Source of the DNA: Utricularia gibba
Lineage: Eukaryota > Streptophyta > Magnoliopsida > Lamiales > Lentibulariaceae
Direction of reading: 5' to 3'
NCBI GenBank assembly: GCA_002189035.1
Contig: NEEC01000010.1
Span: 3,162,001 to 3,226,000, forward strand
Length of the DNA: 64,000 nucleotides
This document shows, one piece after another, positions 11,856-23,980 of this stretch. Each line of letters opens with the position of its first letter. Position 1 is the first letter of the stretch. Both the position numbers and the translations under genes were made by a program. The notes beneath the pieces were generated by a model. It did not search any database and had not been told where the DNA came from. It saw only the letters and a program-made list of their open reading frames with translations.

Positions 11856-14286
11856 ATGGAATCTCTCTGTTTCAATACGCCGATCCCAGGGATGATGACA
11901 CCGTCTTTGGCAGCTACCGGAAATGGGGAACTGCGGCTGAGTGAAAAGGCTTCGGTTTCGGCGGTGCAGCAGAGGAATTCGCCTTTCGGCTTCAGTTTTC
12001 GTCAGCCTTTACGATCTTTGTGGCCGCTGGGTAAAAACCGGCCAGAACCCGCGATCGCGGTGTATGACGCTGTGTCGGTTGATAAAAGAGAAGATTTAGG
12101 AGGGGGAGAAGCGGAAAAGAGGAACGAAACTTGGGTTTTAAAGATTTTGCGCGTCAACTCAATCTGGACAGGGGCAAGGAGAACCGGCGATCCGGTTGAA
12201 GAAAAAGGGGTGGATTCGGAGGAAGATGATCGGAATTGCGGATCGGGGAATGAGGAATGCGAAGGGTGCCCCGTTGATGATGACGAAGACGAGAAACTTG
12301 TATTTGATCGAGAATCCTTCTCAAAACTCTTGACCAAAGTGCCTTTCGACGAAGCTGTATTGTACGCTAAAATAGCGTATTTGGGAAATTTGGCTTACTC
12401 AATATCGGAAATCAAGGTTTGTCTTCCTCCGATTTCTCTTTGGTTTGATGAAATTTCAGATCATGCTTATGAATGTATGCCCTATTTGTTGACTTTTTGA
12501 TTCAGCCTGAGAATCTACTGAAATATCATGGATTCCGGTTTGTTACTTCGTCTCTGGAGAAGAAAGAACAGATCTTGAGGGCTGAAAAAGAGAAACTGCC
12601 ATCTGAAGAACTTCAAACAGATGTAAAGAAAGCATCTGAATCTCTCGATGATCCACAGAAACGGACTGTTAACCGGATCAGCGCATCGATCGCTTACCAA
12701 ATTGCTGCTTCCGCTGCATCCTATTTGCACTCCCATACGAAAAGCATTCTTCGTTTCAAATCAATGAAGTCAATGCCGAATGGAGGAGTGAGCAATGAGA
12801 TGAAGGATAGTATTGATGGGCTTAATCAAGACATGGCATCGTTAATGGCTACTGATTCAGTCACTGCAGTAGTTGCTGCGAAGGAGGAGGTAAAACAAGC
12901 AGTTGCAGATGATCTGAACTCAACTCGTTCTTCCCCATGTGACTGGTTTATCTGTGATGATGATCGAACCGCCACGAGATTCTTTGTTATACAGGTTGAA
13001 GTTCAGGTTTCTTGTTGCCATTTCCTCACTGTCTGAATCTCCTTGCTCCATTTCATTAACTTGGTTTCCCCTTTCGCTTACAGGGTTCTGAGTCTTTGGC
13101 TTCATGGCAAGCAAATCTTCTCTTTGAGCCTGTAAAATTCGAGGTGCTCATACTCAATTGCTCTGGTCTGGCTCTCAGTTTGTGTGTTTCAGAAAAAAAC
13201 AGAGAACTGATCTCCTTTCTCCTTATAGGGGCTTGATGCTCTGGTTCATAGAGGTATATATGAGGCTGGAAAGGGAATGTACGATCAAATGCTGCCGGAA
13301 GTCGAGGCGCACCTCAAGGCGCATGGAAAGAATGCCAGATTCCGGTTCACAGGGCACTCTCTGGGTGGAAGCCTATCGCTGGTGATAAATCTCATGTTGT
13401 TGATAAGGGGTGTACTGCCACATTCTTCTTTGCTTCCTGTGATAACCTTCGGCTCACCATCGATCATGTGCGGCGGAGATCATCTTCTCCGCATTCTCGG
13501 GTTACCTCGAAATCACGTTCAGTCGATCATGATGCACCGGGACATTGTCCCGCGAGCTTTCTCCTGCCACTACCCACGACATGTCGCGGAGTTTCTCAAG
13601 GCGGTGAATGGGAACTTCCGCAGCCTCCCATGCCTCAATAACCAGGTCTTCATCTTCTCTTCCGCGTGTGGCGTCTGTTGCTTTTATGGCGAATGGTTGC
13701 CTTACTGTCAGTGGGTTCTTTCTGTTTCCAGAAGCTTTTGTACGCCCCGATCGGACAACTGCTGATCCTTCAGCCGGATAATCGAGTTTCCCCGAACCAC
13801 GACCTACTCCCCTCAGGCAGAGGCTTGTATCTCCTGAGCTGCGATGATACGGATTCTCTCAAGGCGGAGAAGACGATCCGTGCCGCGTGGTCCGTATTCC
13901 TGAACTCCCCCCACCCTCTGGAGATACTCAGCGACCGTTCTGCGTACGGCTCCGGAGGCCAAATCCAAAGAGATCATGACATGAGGTCATATCTGAAGAC
14001 CGTCCGCAACGAGCTCAGGGGAAGGCGGAAGGCCAGGAAGGAACGCCGTGTGAAGATATGGTGGCCGATCGTCACCATCGGCGGAGGCATCATGATGGGC
14101 AGGCGAGCTGCGAGCATGATGAGTCGCAGCCAGGTGAACCTCTCGATCCTCGTACAGAGCGGCGGGGAGTCGTTGAAAAGGCTCAGTAGGTTCCTTGTTT
14201 CACAGCGCCTGAATCTCCTTCTGGTCATCTTCTTCCCTGCGAGATTGCTTCTGGTTCGTATGTATAGTCTGATCAAAATCCCTTGA
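11856..14286 (+). CDS. Plastid phospholipase A1 of the PLIP family
   Basis: Alpha/beta-hydrolase lipase of the Lipase_3 family. PLIP enzymes release fatty acids from plastid galactolipids or phosphatidylglycerol, feeding seed oil or jasmonate synthesis. Exons: 11856-12416, 12506-12994, 13084-13143, 13229-13645, 13732-14286; all GT-AG, 693 aa, within the PLIP range of about 650-710. Residues 1-187 hold a Ser-rich N terminus fit for a transit peptide, an acidic stretch (DDDEDE) and [20 protein letters not shown]. Exons 2-4 hold [29 protein letters not shown] and [20 protein letters not shown], typical of the family. The nucleophile elbow is GHSLGG, Ser about 414. [18 protein letters not shown] is the usual region after it. 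The C terminus is basic. The start is the first ATG, since upstream codons in frame are not ATG. Its neighbours ERDJ3B and SAR1 are also near PLIP3 in Arabidopsis (from memory). Confidence 0.93.
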
Positions 14287-14597
14287 AAGAACACCAGCCA
14301 CAGACCGAGTACTCTTGCTCGATTCTTTATTCAATATTTTTTTTTTTACATTATAGTTAATGATAATGCAGAAAAAAGGGCACACGTGTCGACCGTTGGA
14401 TTATTTGGGCCAGATGCGCGGTATTGGGCTTACGGGATGGGTCGGTTTAGACGAGCGGCCCAGTTGTATGATAAAGATGTAAGGAACGTGCTAAGAAAGC
14501 GTTATCAGGAGAAAAATATCGGGGACAAAACATTGTTCCAGGGAGAGGTATTTGAGTTCTGATTGACCGGAGTTCTTTCGCAGGATTCGATCGGAAG
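14287..14597. promoter_or_regulatory. Spacer between lipase and SAR1
   Basis: 311 bp that must hold the lipase 3' end and the SAR1 promoter and 5' UTR. It contains a poly-T tract (14338-14347) and a TGGGCC/T-type element (TTGGGCT near 14427), common in promoters of plant housekeeping genes. Confidence 0.4.
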
Positions 14598-15723
14598 ATG
14601 TTTCTGCTTGATTGGTTCTACGGCGTGTTAGCTTCTCTCGGATTGTGGCAGAAAGAGGCGAAGATCTTGTTTCTGGGCCTCGATAATGCGGGAAAGACCA
14701 CACTGCTGCATATGCTCAAGGATGAGGTAGGTTTTCATCGATTTTTGTATGCGGATCTTTTTGACTTTACTGGATCAGGAGTTTTTTTTTTGTCTGGTCC
14801 AGAGATTGGTGCAGCATCAGCCGACGCAGTACCCGACATCGGAAGAATTGAGTATTGGAAAGATTAAGTTCAAGGCGTTCGATTTGGGAGGTCATCAGAT
14901 CGCTCGTAGGGTTTGGAAGGATTACTATGCGAAGGTTGATATTTTTATCACTTTGGTTTCGTTCATGTGCTTTGTTTGGTCCAGAAATTTTTTATCTGTC
15001 CCTGTTTATTTGGTCTTTGTGAGATTAGAATGTTCTTTTTTTTTCTGACTGAAAATACTTGAGCTTCTGAGTTGCAACCATTTTTCTTGGATATGTAAAT
15101 GTACTGTAAACATGCCCCAGATATGTCTGTATGTTGCTTTGTACAAACATGCGCTTTTGAAGATTCAAGGCCTTGTTTTGCAGCAAGCTTTTCCTGTGAA
15201 ATTTTAATTGGGTTTCGGTGAAGATAATTGGTTGCTCATGAGGCAGGCGTATCTATGCACTTCATGGCTGCAGTGACTGTTTATTTCATCTCATTTAGAA
15301 ATTGCAAACCTGGGTATCAAAGTAGATTGTGAACTTGGCATTGGCATTCATATTTTTTTTTTTTACTGGCTGACTTTAACACATGGTGTACCCCTGATTC
15401 AGGTTGATGCCGTAGTTTATCTTGTGGATGCAAATGACAGGGAGCGATTTGCAGAATCAAAGAAGGAATTAGATGCACTACTGTCCGATGAGGCCCTCGC
15501 CAGCGTCCCCTTTCTCATCCTAGGAAACAAGATAGACATACCATATGCCGCCTCTGAAGATGAGCTGAGGTTCCACCTTGGCCTGACCGAGGTAACCACC
15601 GGGAAGGGGAAGGTGAACCTCACAGATTCTAATGTCCGTCCTATTGAGGTTTTCATGTGCAGCATTGTGCGCAAAATGGGGTATGGGGATGGCTTCAAAT
15701 GGATGTCTCAGTACATTAAGTGA
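14598..15723 (+). CDS. SAR1: SAR1 small GTPase (COPII coat)
   Basis: Arf-family GTPase that starts COPII coat assembly at ER exit sites by recruiting Sec23/24. Exons 14598-14726, 14803-14934, 15403-15723; GT-AG, phase 0 throughout, 193 aa, exactly the family length. The N terminus [17 protein letters not shown] is the amphipathic membrane-inserting helix that replaces Arf myristoylation. G1 is [10 protein letters not shown]3 DLGGH, G4 NKID; the C terminus is [10 protein letters not shown]. No anomaly. The second intron (468 bp) is long for this window and has poly-T runs. Confidence 0.97.
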
Positions 15724-17107
15724 TCCCCATCGCACAGCTTGGCTTTCAGGTACAACCATCTCTTTGAACATCATCTAGAGAAAAGATGATAAACTAGGGA
15801 AACAGATCCATTGGTGGTTCTTCTCTGTAAAATTTCTCAACTTGCCAACTTCCTATGATGCGAACACATCTCCTTTATTATGTGTTGAATCTTTAAGACA
15901 TGAGTTCCATGAAATCGAATCATCGCTGTCATTTCATGGATGTGCTGCTTATTTGCTTATCAAAGAGGTACTCTTAGGTTAGTTTGATCGCTCATTACCC
16001 CTAGTTTCCTTTTCCGTTGGTAATTCCCACCTCTCCGATGGCGCGGAGAGGATCACTGCGGCAGAGCTGATGCTGGAGTACCCGCCGTCGGTTTAGATGC
16101 GCATTCCTTAGAAACTGCGCCTCATGCCTCCGATGAAGGCAGCTAAGGTAACGCCGGCAGTAGATCGGAATCAAATCTACGTCGAAAATCCAGCACCTTC
16201 CTTCCTTCGCGGGCACTGTTCCGTTTAGGGGCTGTCGTGCGGTGGCTGGGGGAGGAGAATAGCCCATGGTCATGGAAAGTGTTTGCCGGAATCCGACGAT
16301 TTTGACGATAAAACAGACGTTCTGCCGGAGTTCTCGAACCGGCGGTCCCCATGGAAAGGAGCGTAGACACCAACCAATACCATCATGGAGACGAGGAGGT
16401 CGAAGTCGAAAAACGACCGTTGGATCACGAAGTAAGATGTCATTTACATTGATATTTATATTTTCTTAAATTGAAAAATATACAGATTATTTGCTATTGG
16501 GCTTTTATTATCATGGCCCATAGTATACCAAACATCTGGGCCGACTATATAACTAATAGTTTTCCCCCAGAAAATCATATATATTTGAAAATCCACAGGC
16601 ATCCCCGGGAGCCGTTTCCATCATCTACGCCAGGTACGTCAGCATATACCTAGTGTCACTGTGTCAGCGGCGTCGTTAAGTGAACCTTTTTTTGCCGCTT
16701 ATTCGTTTCTTAGGAATTGGGTCCTGGAGTTTGGCGCCGCCGCTGCCGCTCGGTTTAAGGTAGTTGGCGGCTATTTTTTTTGTTTTTGTGTTTTGTGGGC
16801 TTGGGATATCCATACAAGTGGTGTAGGAAGTTTGCTTGAATCAGCCGACTGGCTTCTTCACGCTTTTTTTTTTTTTTGTGATTGAACACTTCGTTGAATT
16901 TCTTCGACTAACTGAGGGGTGCTTGTGCCTTATTTTTACTTTGTGGAAATTGAGCTATGATGTGGTTTACGCTCGTGAGTGCTTTAGCTCTTAAACGTAG
17001 AGATTCGGAGTGTCGGATTCATCTACTCGTCATTTTTCAGTTTGTTAATGTTTTTGAACTCAAAATGATTTCTTTTTTGTAGCTCGTGGTCAAGCGCCCC
17101 TGCATCC
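15724..17107. other. SAR1 3' end, spacer and 5' region of GMP synthase
   Basis: 15724-15960 is probably SAR1 3' UTR. Overlapping minus-strand open frames at 16001-16373 show no known domain. 16620-17107 looks like a GMP synthase 5' UTR with one intron: donor-like AAG/GTAGTT near 16759 and acceptor-like TTTTTTGTAG near 17083, followed by the coding ATG 25 bp later. That UTR intron is inferred from splice signals only. Confidence 0.4.
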
Positions 17108-19267
17108 ATGGGAACTTGGGACATGAAATCCAATCTTGTTCTGATTTTGGATTTTGGGTCGCAGTATACTCATCTGATCACCAGAAGAATCAGGGCTCTC
17201 AATGTATTCTCCCTCTGCATAAATGGAACCTCCTCCTTAAAAACAATCACAGAGCTCAATCCAAAAGTGATAATACTGTCTGGTGGCCCGCATAGTGTAC
17301 ATGTGCAAAATGCACCATCTTTTCCACCGGGGTTTATTGAGTATGTTGATACGAATGAAATCCACGTTTTGGGCATATGTTATGGGCTACAGTTGATTGT
17401 GCAGCAATTGGGTGGTGAAGTACGATCTGGGGAGAAACAGGAGTATGGGAGGATGGAGATTGTGGTGGAGAAGGCTTGTGGACTATTCGGCAATGAGAAG
17501 ATTGGGAAAAAGCAGAACGTATGGATGAGTCATGGTGATGAAGCTGTGAGCTTACCAGATGGATTTGAAGTTGTTGCGAGGAGTAAACAGGGCTCTGTGG
17601 CTGCAGTTGAAAATCGAAGTAGGAGGTTGTATGGGCTGCAATATCATCCTGAGGTAGAGTTCGATTAAGTCTCTCAGTAGTTGGTAATTTTTTTCCCTTT
17701 TCATGTGAATATTGGACACTTGTTTTTTGGCGACTCTGTAGCCCACTTTTTTTTCCATTTTTCGAGACAGATGATGGTTTACATGTTGTTTGTAAGTGTG
17801 AAAACTTTCTCACTGTCTTTTTATTCCGAAATATCAACTTGATGGTGTTATGCTTTGTCAATTTTCTTCAGGTAACACATTCAGAAGATGGAATGGAAAC
17901 GTTAAAATATTTTCTAATTGATTTATGTGGAGTTGTCGCTGGGTGGAGTATGGAAGATGTATTGGATGAGGAATTAAAAGTAATTGAAAAAACGGTTGGA
18001 CCTGAAGATCATGTCATATGTGCTCTATCCGGTGGAGTAGACTCTGCAGTTGCTGCTACTTTAGTCCATAAAGCAATTGGAGATAGGCTTCACTGTGTTT
18101 TTGTTGATAATGGGTTACTGAGGTTAGGATACTTTCAGCTTCAACAAATTTCATGCAAATGCCCCCCTTTTTCCAGTTGCCTCCAACCTTTTTTCCATCT
18201 GTTTAATCCAACGCAGGTGGAAGGAGAGGGAAAGAGTAATGGAGACATTGGAGAATGAACTCCGCTTGCCTGTTGAATGTCGTGATGCTTCAGAACGATT
18301 CCTTAGCAAGCTAAAGGGTGTTACAGAACCTGAAGAGAAAAGAAAAATAATAGGGAAGGAATTTATTGCCATCTTTGATGAGTTTGCTCATGATTTAGAG
18401 GTGGAATTAGGTAAGAAGCCATCTTTTTTGGTTCAAGGGACCCTGTACCCTGATGTCATTGAGTCATGCCCGCCCCCTGGAAGTGGAAGAACCCACTCTC
18501 ATACCATCAAAAGTCATCACAACGTTGGAGGTCTTCCTAAGGATATGAAACTGAAGCTTATTGAGCCACTGAAACTGTTATTCAAAGATGAGGTATTCAG
18601 TTTCCTTTTCCTTACAACCGCCAGATGTATTCATTCAAGCCTTCTCTTGCAACTAAGCAATATGTCCTTTCTGGGTAACTTCTTTCATGTAAGGTTCGGC
18701 AACTGGGAAGGATCATGAATGTCCCAGAGTTGTTCCTGAAGCGCCACCCCTTCCCAGGGCCTGGCCTTGCGGTCCGTGTCCCTGGTGATGTTACCCTGGA
18801 AAACCGTCTGGATATCCTTCGCAAGGTAATGCATCTCAATGTTGTTCAAGGAAATGTGTGGCTGGAGCTGACTCTTAGGCAACACTTCTTCCAGGCTGAT
18901 GAAATCTTCATTCAAGCAATCAAAGATGCGGGGATATACGATTCGATATGGCAAGCTTTCGCCGTCTTCTTGCCGGTTTTAACCGTTGGGGTTCAGGGTG
19001 ACCAGAGAACGCACAGATATGCCATTGGCCTCAGAGCCGTCACCAGTCAAGATGGCATGACAGCGGACTGGTATGACTTGGGATCCTTCTTTCATTTTGA
19101 TCCACCTGCATCTGTGTTTATCATCTTGAAACACACCATCCAGGTACTACTTTGATCACAAGTTTCTTGCCGATGTTTCGACCAAGATCTGCAATGAAGT
19201 TCCCAGCGTAAACCGGGTTCTTCTCGACATCACGTCGAAGCCTCCATCCACAATTGAGTGGGAATAG
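17108..19267 (+). CDS. GMP synthase (glutamine-hydrolysing)
   Basis: Converts XMP, Gln and ATP to GMP in purine synthesis. Exons 17108-17653, 17872-18122, 18217-18592, 18694-18825, 18895-19070, 19144-19267; GT-AG, phases consistent, 534 aa. The N-terminal class I glutamine amidotransferase domain starts [13 protein letters not shown], has nucleophile Cys91 in GICYG and the partner YHPE near 180. The ATP-pyrophosphatase P-loop is [10 protein letters not shown] at about 233-242. The C-terminal dimerisation domain ends [11 protein letters not shown]. The start is the first in-frame ATG after a probable 5' UTR intron. Fusing both domains in one chain is normal for this enzyme. Exon 4 reads [28 protein letters not shown], the substrate-binding stretch. 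Some positions differ from the usual family text ([14 protein letters not shown] instead of [13 protein letters not shown]) without loss of any catalytic residue. Confidence 0.96.
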
Positions 19268-19923
19268 ACCCGGCGATTCGAATGAGCACCAGTTTGCCAG
19301 CTTGTTGCTGCTGTGATTTGTGGGTCGTTTGCTCTGGTCGGTAATAAGCTTCTAGAGCAGACTAAGGCGGCCGTAGCTCTGTTATCGGAATGGTAGATTT
19401 CCCTTCCCCCTTATAAACAAGGATGGTTCATTACGATCGTGGGTAAACGAGTGAAAGAGAACCGATCGGTCTGCGCCGCCGCGCTGAGCTCCTCCACCTC
19501 GTCCCACCCCGCCGGACACTCCCTGATCACCGGATTCTCCGCGCACGTCTCCGCCGCATTACCCGAAACCTTATCAGGCGCCGCGCACGCCACCACTCGC
19601 ATCCGCCCTTTTTCAGTTGCGGCTTAGGCCAACCTTCACGGATTGTCCAGCCGCCTGAAACCGTTCACACGAGGATCGGAGTTCGCCGCTATGACGACAA
19701 CTTTCACAGCCGCTGCGCTCACTCCGGATACTGCCGCCATCGTCGATTAACAAATCGCCGATGCCACAACGTGCATCTGCCATCGCAATTACCTTATCGT
19801 ATCCGCCACGTGCAGGAAGGACATTTCTATTTTTGTCTCATTCCAGGAAAAGAAGGCGCAATTCTGGGCTTCAATATCTTTGGGTTTGGCTGAAGAAAAG
19901 AATTTGGAGACTAGGGTTTTAAC

Positions 19924-20130
19924 ATGACCAGCAGGATGAGCCTAGAGACTCAGGTGATGGGCAAATCGGCGGCAAAGAGCATTCTCAAGGCGAAGAAAGA
20001 TGTCGGATTGCAATTAGCTGCAGATGCTTTGCAAACGGGGCATAATTCGGCTGGCGAGGTTTATGCTGCAGCGAGAGCGGTGGATGCCGCCATGCTAGAG
20101 TATGATTCTGAAGAGAATCCATGCGGATGA
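19924..20130 (+). CDS. Small unrecognised open frame (68 aa)
   Basis: ATG at 19924, TGA at 20128-20130. The peptide is Ala/Lys-rich and probably helical (GKSAAKSILKAKKDVGLQLAADAL). The same frame is open again past the TGA up to 20289 (CEAAFNKDFCDERSSISEIK), so this may be a longer gene with one in-frame stop, or a relic. I do not recognise a family, and there is no splice-site support. Its composition is more gene-like than the flanks. Confidence 0.25.
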   Translation: MTSRMSLETQVMGKSAAKSILKAKKDVGLQLAADALQTGHNSAGEVYAAARAVDAAMLEYDSEENPCG

Positions 20131-20813
20131 CAAAAAGATCCGGTTGAGTGTGAGGCGGCATTCAACAAGGATTTCTGCGACGAGAGGTCTTCCATATCAG
20201 AGATAAAGCAAGAGGGACACGCAGACCAACTGCCCGGGATCGGTAAAACGCTAATGTTTAGCACATCAGTACCAGAAGGGAGTCTTTAGAGAAGACCTAT
20301 CGCAATCTGCCCCAGCTGGTCCCTAACAAGGTGAGCTTCTGAATCTTTCAGGGTAGACCATCTGTTAATGCCATTGTTTCTCTTAAAGTGCTCAATCCAA
20401 GTGCTTTTGACTGCCCACCATTCCAGATCTTAACTGCAGCATGGGCCCGAGTTGTATCCACCGATCGAGCCGTGGTGGCAACATGGTTGCGGCTGTCAAC
20501 GGGACGCTGACTTCTCAGTGGGACTCCTTTTCTCAAAATCCATGCTTCCTTCATTGGAAATGATGAGTTTGAAGGTAAAATAAGTCTTTTTTACGGCAAA
20601 GTTACCACAAAAAAGAACAAATTCTTAGAGAATGTGTTCTGGATGAGCTGCTGATGTGAATATACCAAAGAGACGAGAATAAAACTGATCTAATCTTTAT
20701 TCCTGTGAATAAGCATTTATTTCCTTCTCCCCTTTTCTGATATACAAATAAAATAAAAAAAGATAGGATGAGAATGGGGAAGTTCTTGATTCGATTGTTT
20801 TTGGATGAAGGTT

Positions 20814-21035
20814 TTAGTTGAAGTTGAGTTGATGATGCATGGTTGCCAATAGTAGAGCAGCCATGGGATGCTGGGAATGAATTCTTTGATCATTCTGGTT
20901 ATCCATGGCGGCATAAAGGTTGAAATGCTCACACCTTTCTATCCTGACTCCTTTCCCTGGATTCTGTTCTCCTTTTTGTTCGATCCAGATTCTTGATACT
21001 TCAACCACTGTGTCTGCCACTTGCTCTGTAATCAT
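20814..21035 (-). CDS. Small unrecognised open frame (73 aa)
   Basis: Minus-strand frame with ATG at 21033-21035 and TAA at 20814-20816. It lies about 185 bp upstream of the stachyose synthase start and opposite to it. The peptide has low-bias composition (VVEVSRIWIEQKGEQNPGKG, HSQHPMAALLLATMHHQLN). I do not recognise a family. It may be the last exon of a small divergent gene or chance. Confidence 0.25.
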   Translation of the reverse strand: MITEQVADTVVEVSRIWIEQKGEQNPGKGVRIERCEHFNLYAAMDNQNDQRIHSQHPMAALLLATMHHQLNFN

Positions 21036-21219
21036 CTATATATGCTCATCTTCTGCATTTCTTGCTCTCTGTGTATTTGAACTCGGCATTGATTCCTCCC
21101 GGTTTGCACGCTGATTCTCTTTTCATAATCTTCCATTTCTTCTGTTGATAAATACTTCGCTCAACTGAGCGTCGCCCTCTAGCAGCTTCGGTTTCAACTC
21201 TTTTGTTCCTTCTGTTTGA

Positions 21220-23980
21220 ATGGCACCGCCTACCGATTCCTTGTTTCAGCTCCAGAATGGCGAACTCTCCGTTGGGAAGGTGCCTTTGCTCTCTAACGTC
21301 CCTGGGAACGTCACTTTCAAGAGCTTCTCCTCTGTGCGCCAGCAGTCTGCCGCGCCTCCAGCGATTGTCCGCCGCGCGGAGTCGCTCTCCTACAAGGGAG
21401 GATTTCTGGGATTCTCGAGTGCGCAAACCGCTGACCGCCATGTTCAGTCACTTGGGAAGTTCACCGACCGGGACTTCGTCAGTATTTTCAGGTTTAAAAC
21501 GTGGTGGTCGACTCAGTGGGTCGGAAAATCCGGGTCCGATGTGCAGATGGAGACCCAGTGGGTAATGTTCAATGTGCCGGAAACCAACTCATACGCCGTC
21601 GTGATTCCCATCATCGAAGGGAGTTTCCGGTCAGCGCTCAACCCCGGTGTCGCCGGTGAACTGCTAATTGTCGCCGAGAGCGGCTCGACCACCGTGAAAG
21701 CCTCTACCTTCAACGCGATTGCGTACGTCCACGTCTCCGACAACCCCTATTATCTGATGAAAGAAGCGTACACCGCCGTAAGAGTTCATCTCAACACTTT
21801 CAAGCTGGCGGAGGAGAAGTCCCCGCCGCCGTTGGTGAACAAATTCGGGTGGTGCACCTGGGACGCATTCTACTTGACGGTGGAACCCACTGGAATCTGG
21901 TACGGCGTTAAGGAGTTCGCCGACGGCGGGATGACACCGCGGTTTCTCATTATCGACGATGGGTGGCAGAGCATCAACATCGACGGCCAGGATCCGAATC
22001 AGGATGCTAAGAATCTCGTCCTCGGTGGAACTCAAATGACTGCTCGTCTTCATCGTCTCGACGAATGCGAGAAGTTCAGAAAATACAAAGGCGGTTCAAT
22101 GCTCAGCCCAAATCCCCCCAAATTCGATCCCAAAAAACCCAAACTTCTAATCTCAAAAGCCATCGAAATCGAAGTCGCAGAGAAAAATCGCGACAAGGAT
22201 GCCAAAGCCGGCGTCACCAATCTATCGCACTACGATCGCGAACTCGCGAGACTCAACAAGGAACTCGATGAAATGTTCGGCGGTGAAGGCGACGAATCAG
22301 CACCCAAAGGCTGCGCGAACTGCAGCTGCAGCAGCAACTCCGGAAACTCCGGAATGAAAGCTTTCACTCGGGACTTGAGGAGCCAATTCAAAGGACTCGA
22401 TGATGTTTACGTATGGCATGCGTTGTGCGGAGCTTGGGGCGGAGTTCGTCCTGGCGCAACGCATCTGAAATCGACGATCGAGCCGTGTAATTTGTCGCCG
22501 GGGCTCGACGGGACCATGACGGATCTTGCCGTTGTGAAGATCATCGAAGGGTCTATCGGTCTAGTTCATCCTGATCAAGCTGAAGATTTCTACGACTCCA
22601 TGCACGCGTATCTTGCTAGCGTCGGAATCACAGGCGTCAAAGTGGATGTCATTCATGTAAGCGAGAACCTCGTCTTCCTTCCTGTGATTCTCTTCATTTG
22701 CTTACTAACATTGGATTTGCATACAGTGTCTCGAGTACGTTTCTGAGAAGTATGGAGGAAGAGTTGATCTCGCCAAGGCATATTACAAAGGATTATCGAA
22801 ATCCCTTGCGAAGAACTTCAATGGAACAGGGCTGATCTCCAGTATGCAGCAGTGCAACGACTTCTTCTTACTAGGAACAGAGCAGATTTCCATTGGAAGA
22901 GTTGGTAAGGAACATCTCCTTGGTTTATCAATCCATCCCTGTGTACATACTAAGTGTTTGTGAAATGTTCTCAAAGGGGATGACTTCTGGTTCCAGGATC
23001 CCAATGGGGATCCCATGGGAGCTTACTGGCTGCAAGGGGTGCACATGATTCATTGTGCTTTCAACAGCTTGTGGATGGGGCAGATCATTCAGCCAGATTG
23101 GGACATGTTTCAATCAGACCATTTGTGCGCAAAGTTTCACGCAGGATCAAGGGCAATCTGTGGAGGACCTGTGTACGTCAGTGACTCTCTTGGAGGCCAT
23201 GATTTTGAACTTCTTAGGAAGCTTGTTTTTGCTGATGGCACAGTCCCAAAATGCATCCACTTTGCACTCCCAACAAGAGACTGTTTGTTCAAAAATCCAC
23301 TCTTTGACAGCACCACCATCCTCAAGATATGGAACATGAACAAGGTTGCTAGAATTCAATAAATCTTTGCCAGTGTCCGGGGCCTGGATCTAATAACCAG
23401 TTTGGTTTTTGCAGTATGGAGGTGTGATCGGAGCATTCAACTGCCAGGGCGCCGGATGGGATCCCAAGGAACAGAGAATCAAGGGATACTCCCAGTGCTA
23501 CAAGACGCTCACTGGTTCAGTCCATGTGACAGACGTTGAGTGGGATCAGAAACAGGAAACATCAGCATTCGGGCAAGCTGATGAATACGCTGTGTATCTC
23601 ACAGAGGCACAGAAGCTATTCATCACCAACCCCAACTCTCCTCCCACCGCCATCACCCTCAAGTCCTCCACCTTCGAGATCTTCACCTTCGTGCCGATCA
23701 ACCCTCTCGGCGGCACCGCCAAGTTCGCCCCCATCGGGCTGACCAACTTGTTCAACCCGGGGGAACCATCCAGAGCTTGCTGTACTACGAGTCCATAGCA
23801 AAGATTGAAGTGAAGGGTGACGGGGTGTTCCTGGCGTACTCCAGCGCCCCACCAAAAGCCGTGTACCTCAACGGCAGCACCTCCGGTTTCGAGTGGTCCG
23901 CCGGCGACGGGAAGCTGGAAGTCTACATCCCCTGGTACGGCGAGTGCGCAGGCATCTCCAACCTGAGCTTCGTTTTCTGA
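21220..23980 (+). CDS. Stachyose synthase / galactinol-dependent galactosyltransferase (GH36), with one-base frameshift
   Basis: Transfers galactose from galactinol to raffinose or sucrose, making raffinose-family oligosaccharides used in phloem loading and desiccation tolerance. Exons 21220-22656, 22727-22904, 22977-23344, 23415-23980; GT-AG. GH36 motifs: KFGWCTWDAFYL (208-219), LIIDDGWQSI (243-252), KVDVIH (474-479, Asp476 the expected nucleophile), MQQCND, GDDFW, IQPDWDMFQSDH. Residues about 295-385 are an extra Lys/Ser-rich block with CANCSCSSNS. Such an insertion, together with GGTQMTARLHRLDECEKF, is what I recall for stachyose synthase and RS4-type enzymes, not plain raffinose synthase. 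As written the frame ends at 23796-23798. One extra base in the G5 run at 23759-23763 restores FNPGGTIQSLLYYE and the usual end GISNLSFVF at 23980, giving about 849 aa, the family length. Confidence 0.9.

Larger units (their letters stand above)
19268..21219. other. Spacer with small unassigned open frames
   Basis: No gene I can name. 19400-19770 is GC-rich and has short frames on both strands, one of which starts MAAVSGVSAAAVKVVV on the minus strand (about 19740) and soon stops; this may be a relic. Two other small frames are listed separately at 19924-20130 and 20814-21035. 20560-20760 is AT-rich. 21040-21219 should be the stachyose synthase promoter and 5' UTR. Confidence 0.35.

Noticed and set aside
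21046-21441. 131-codon minus-strand frame
   Set aside because: Antisense shadow of the stachyose synthase first exon; Arg-rich artefact composition.
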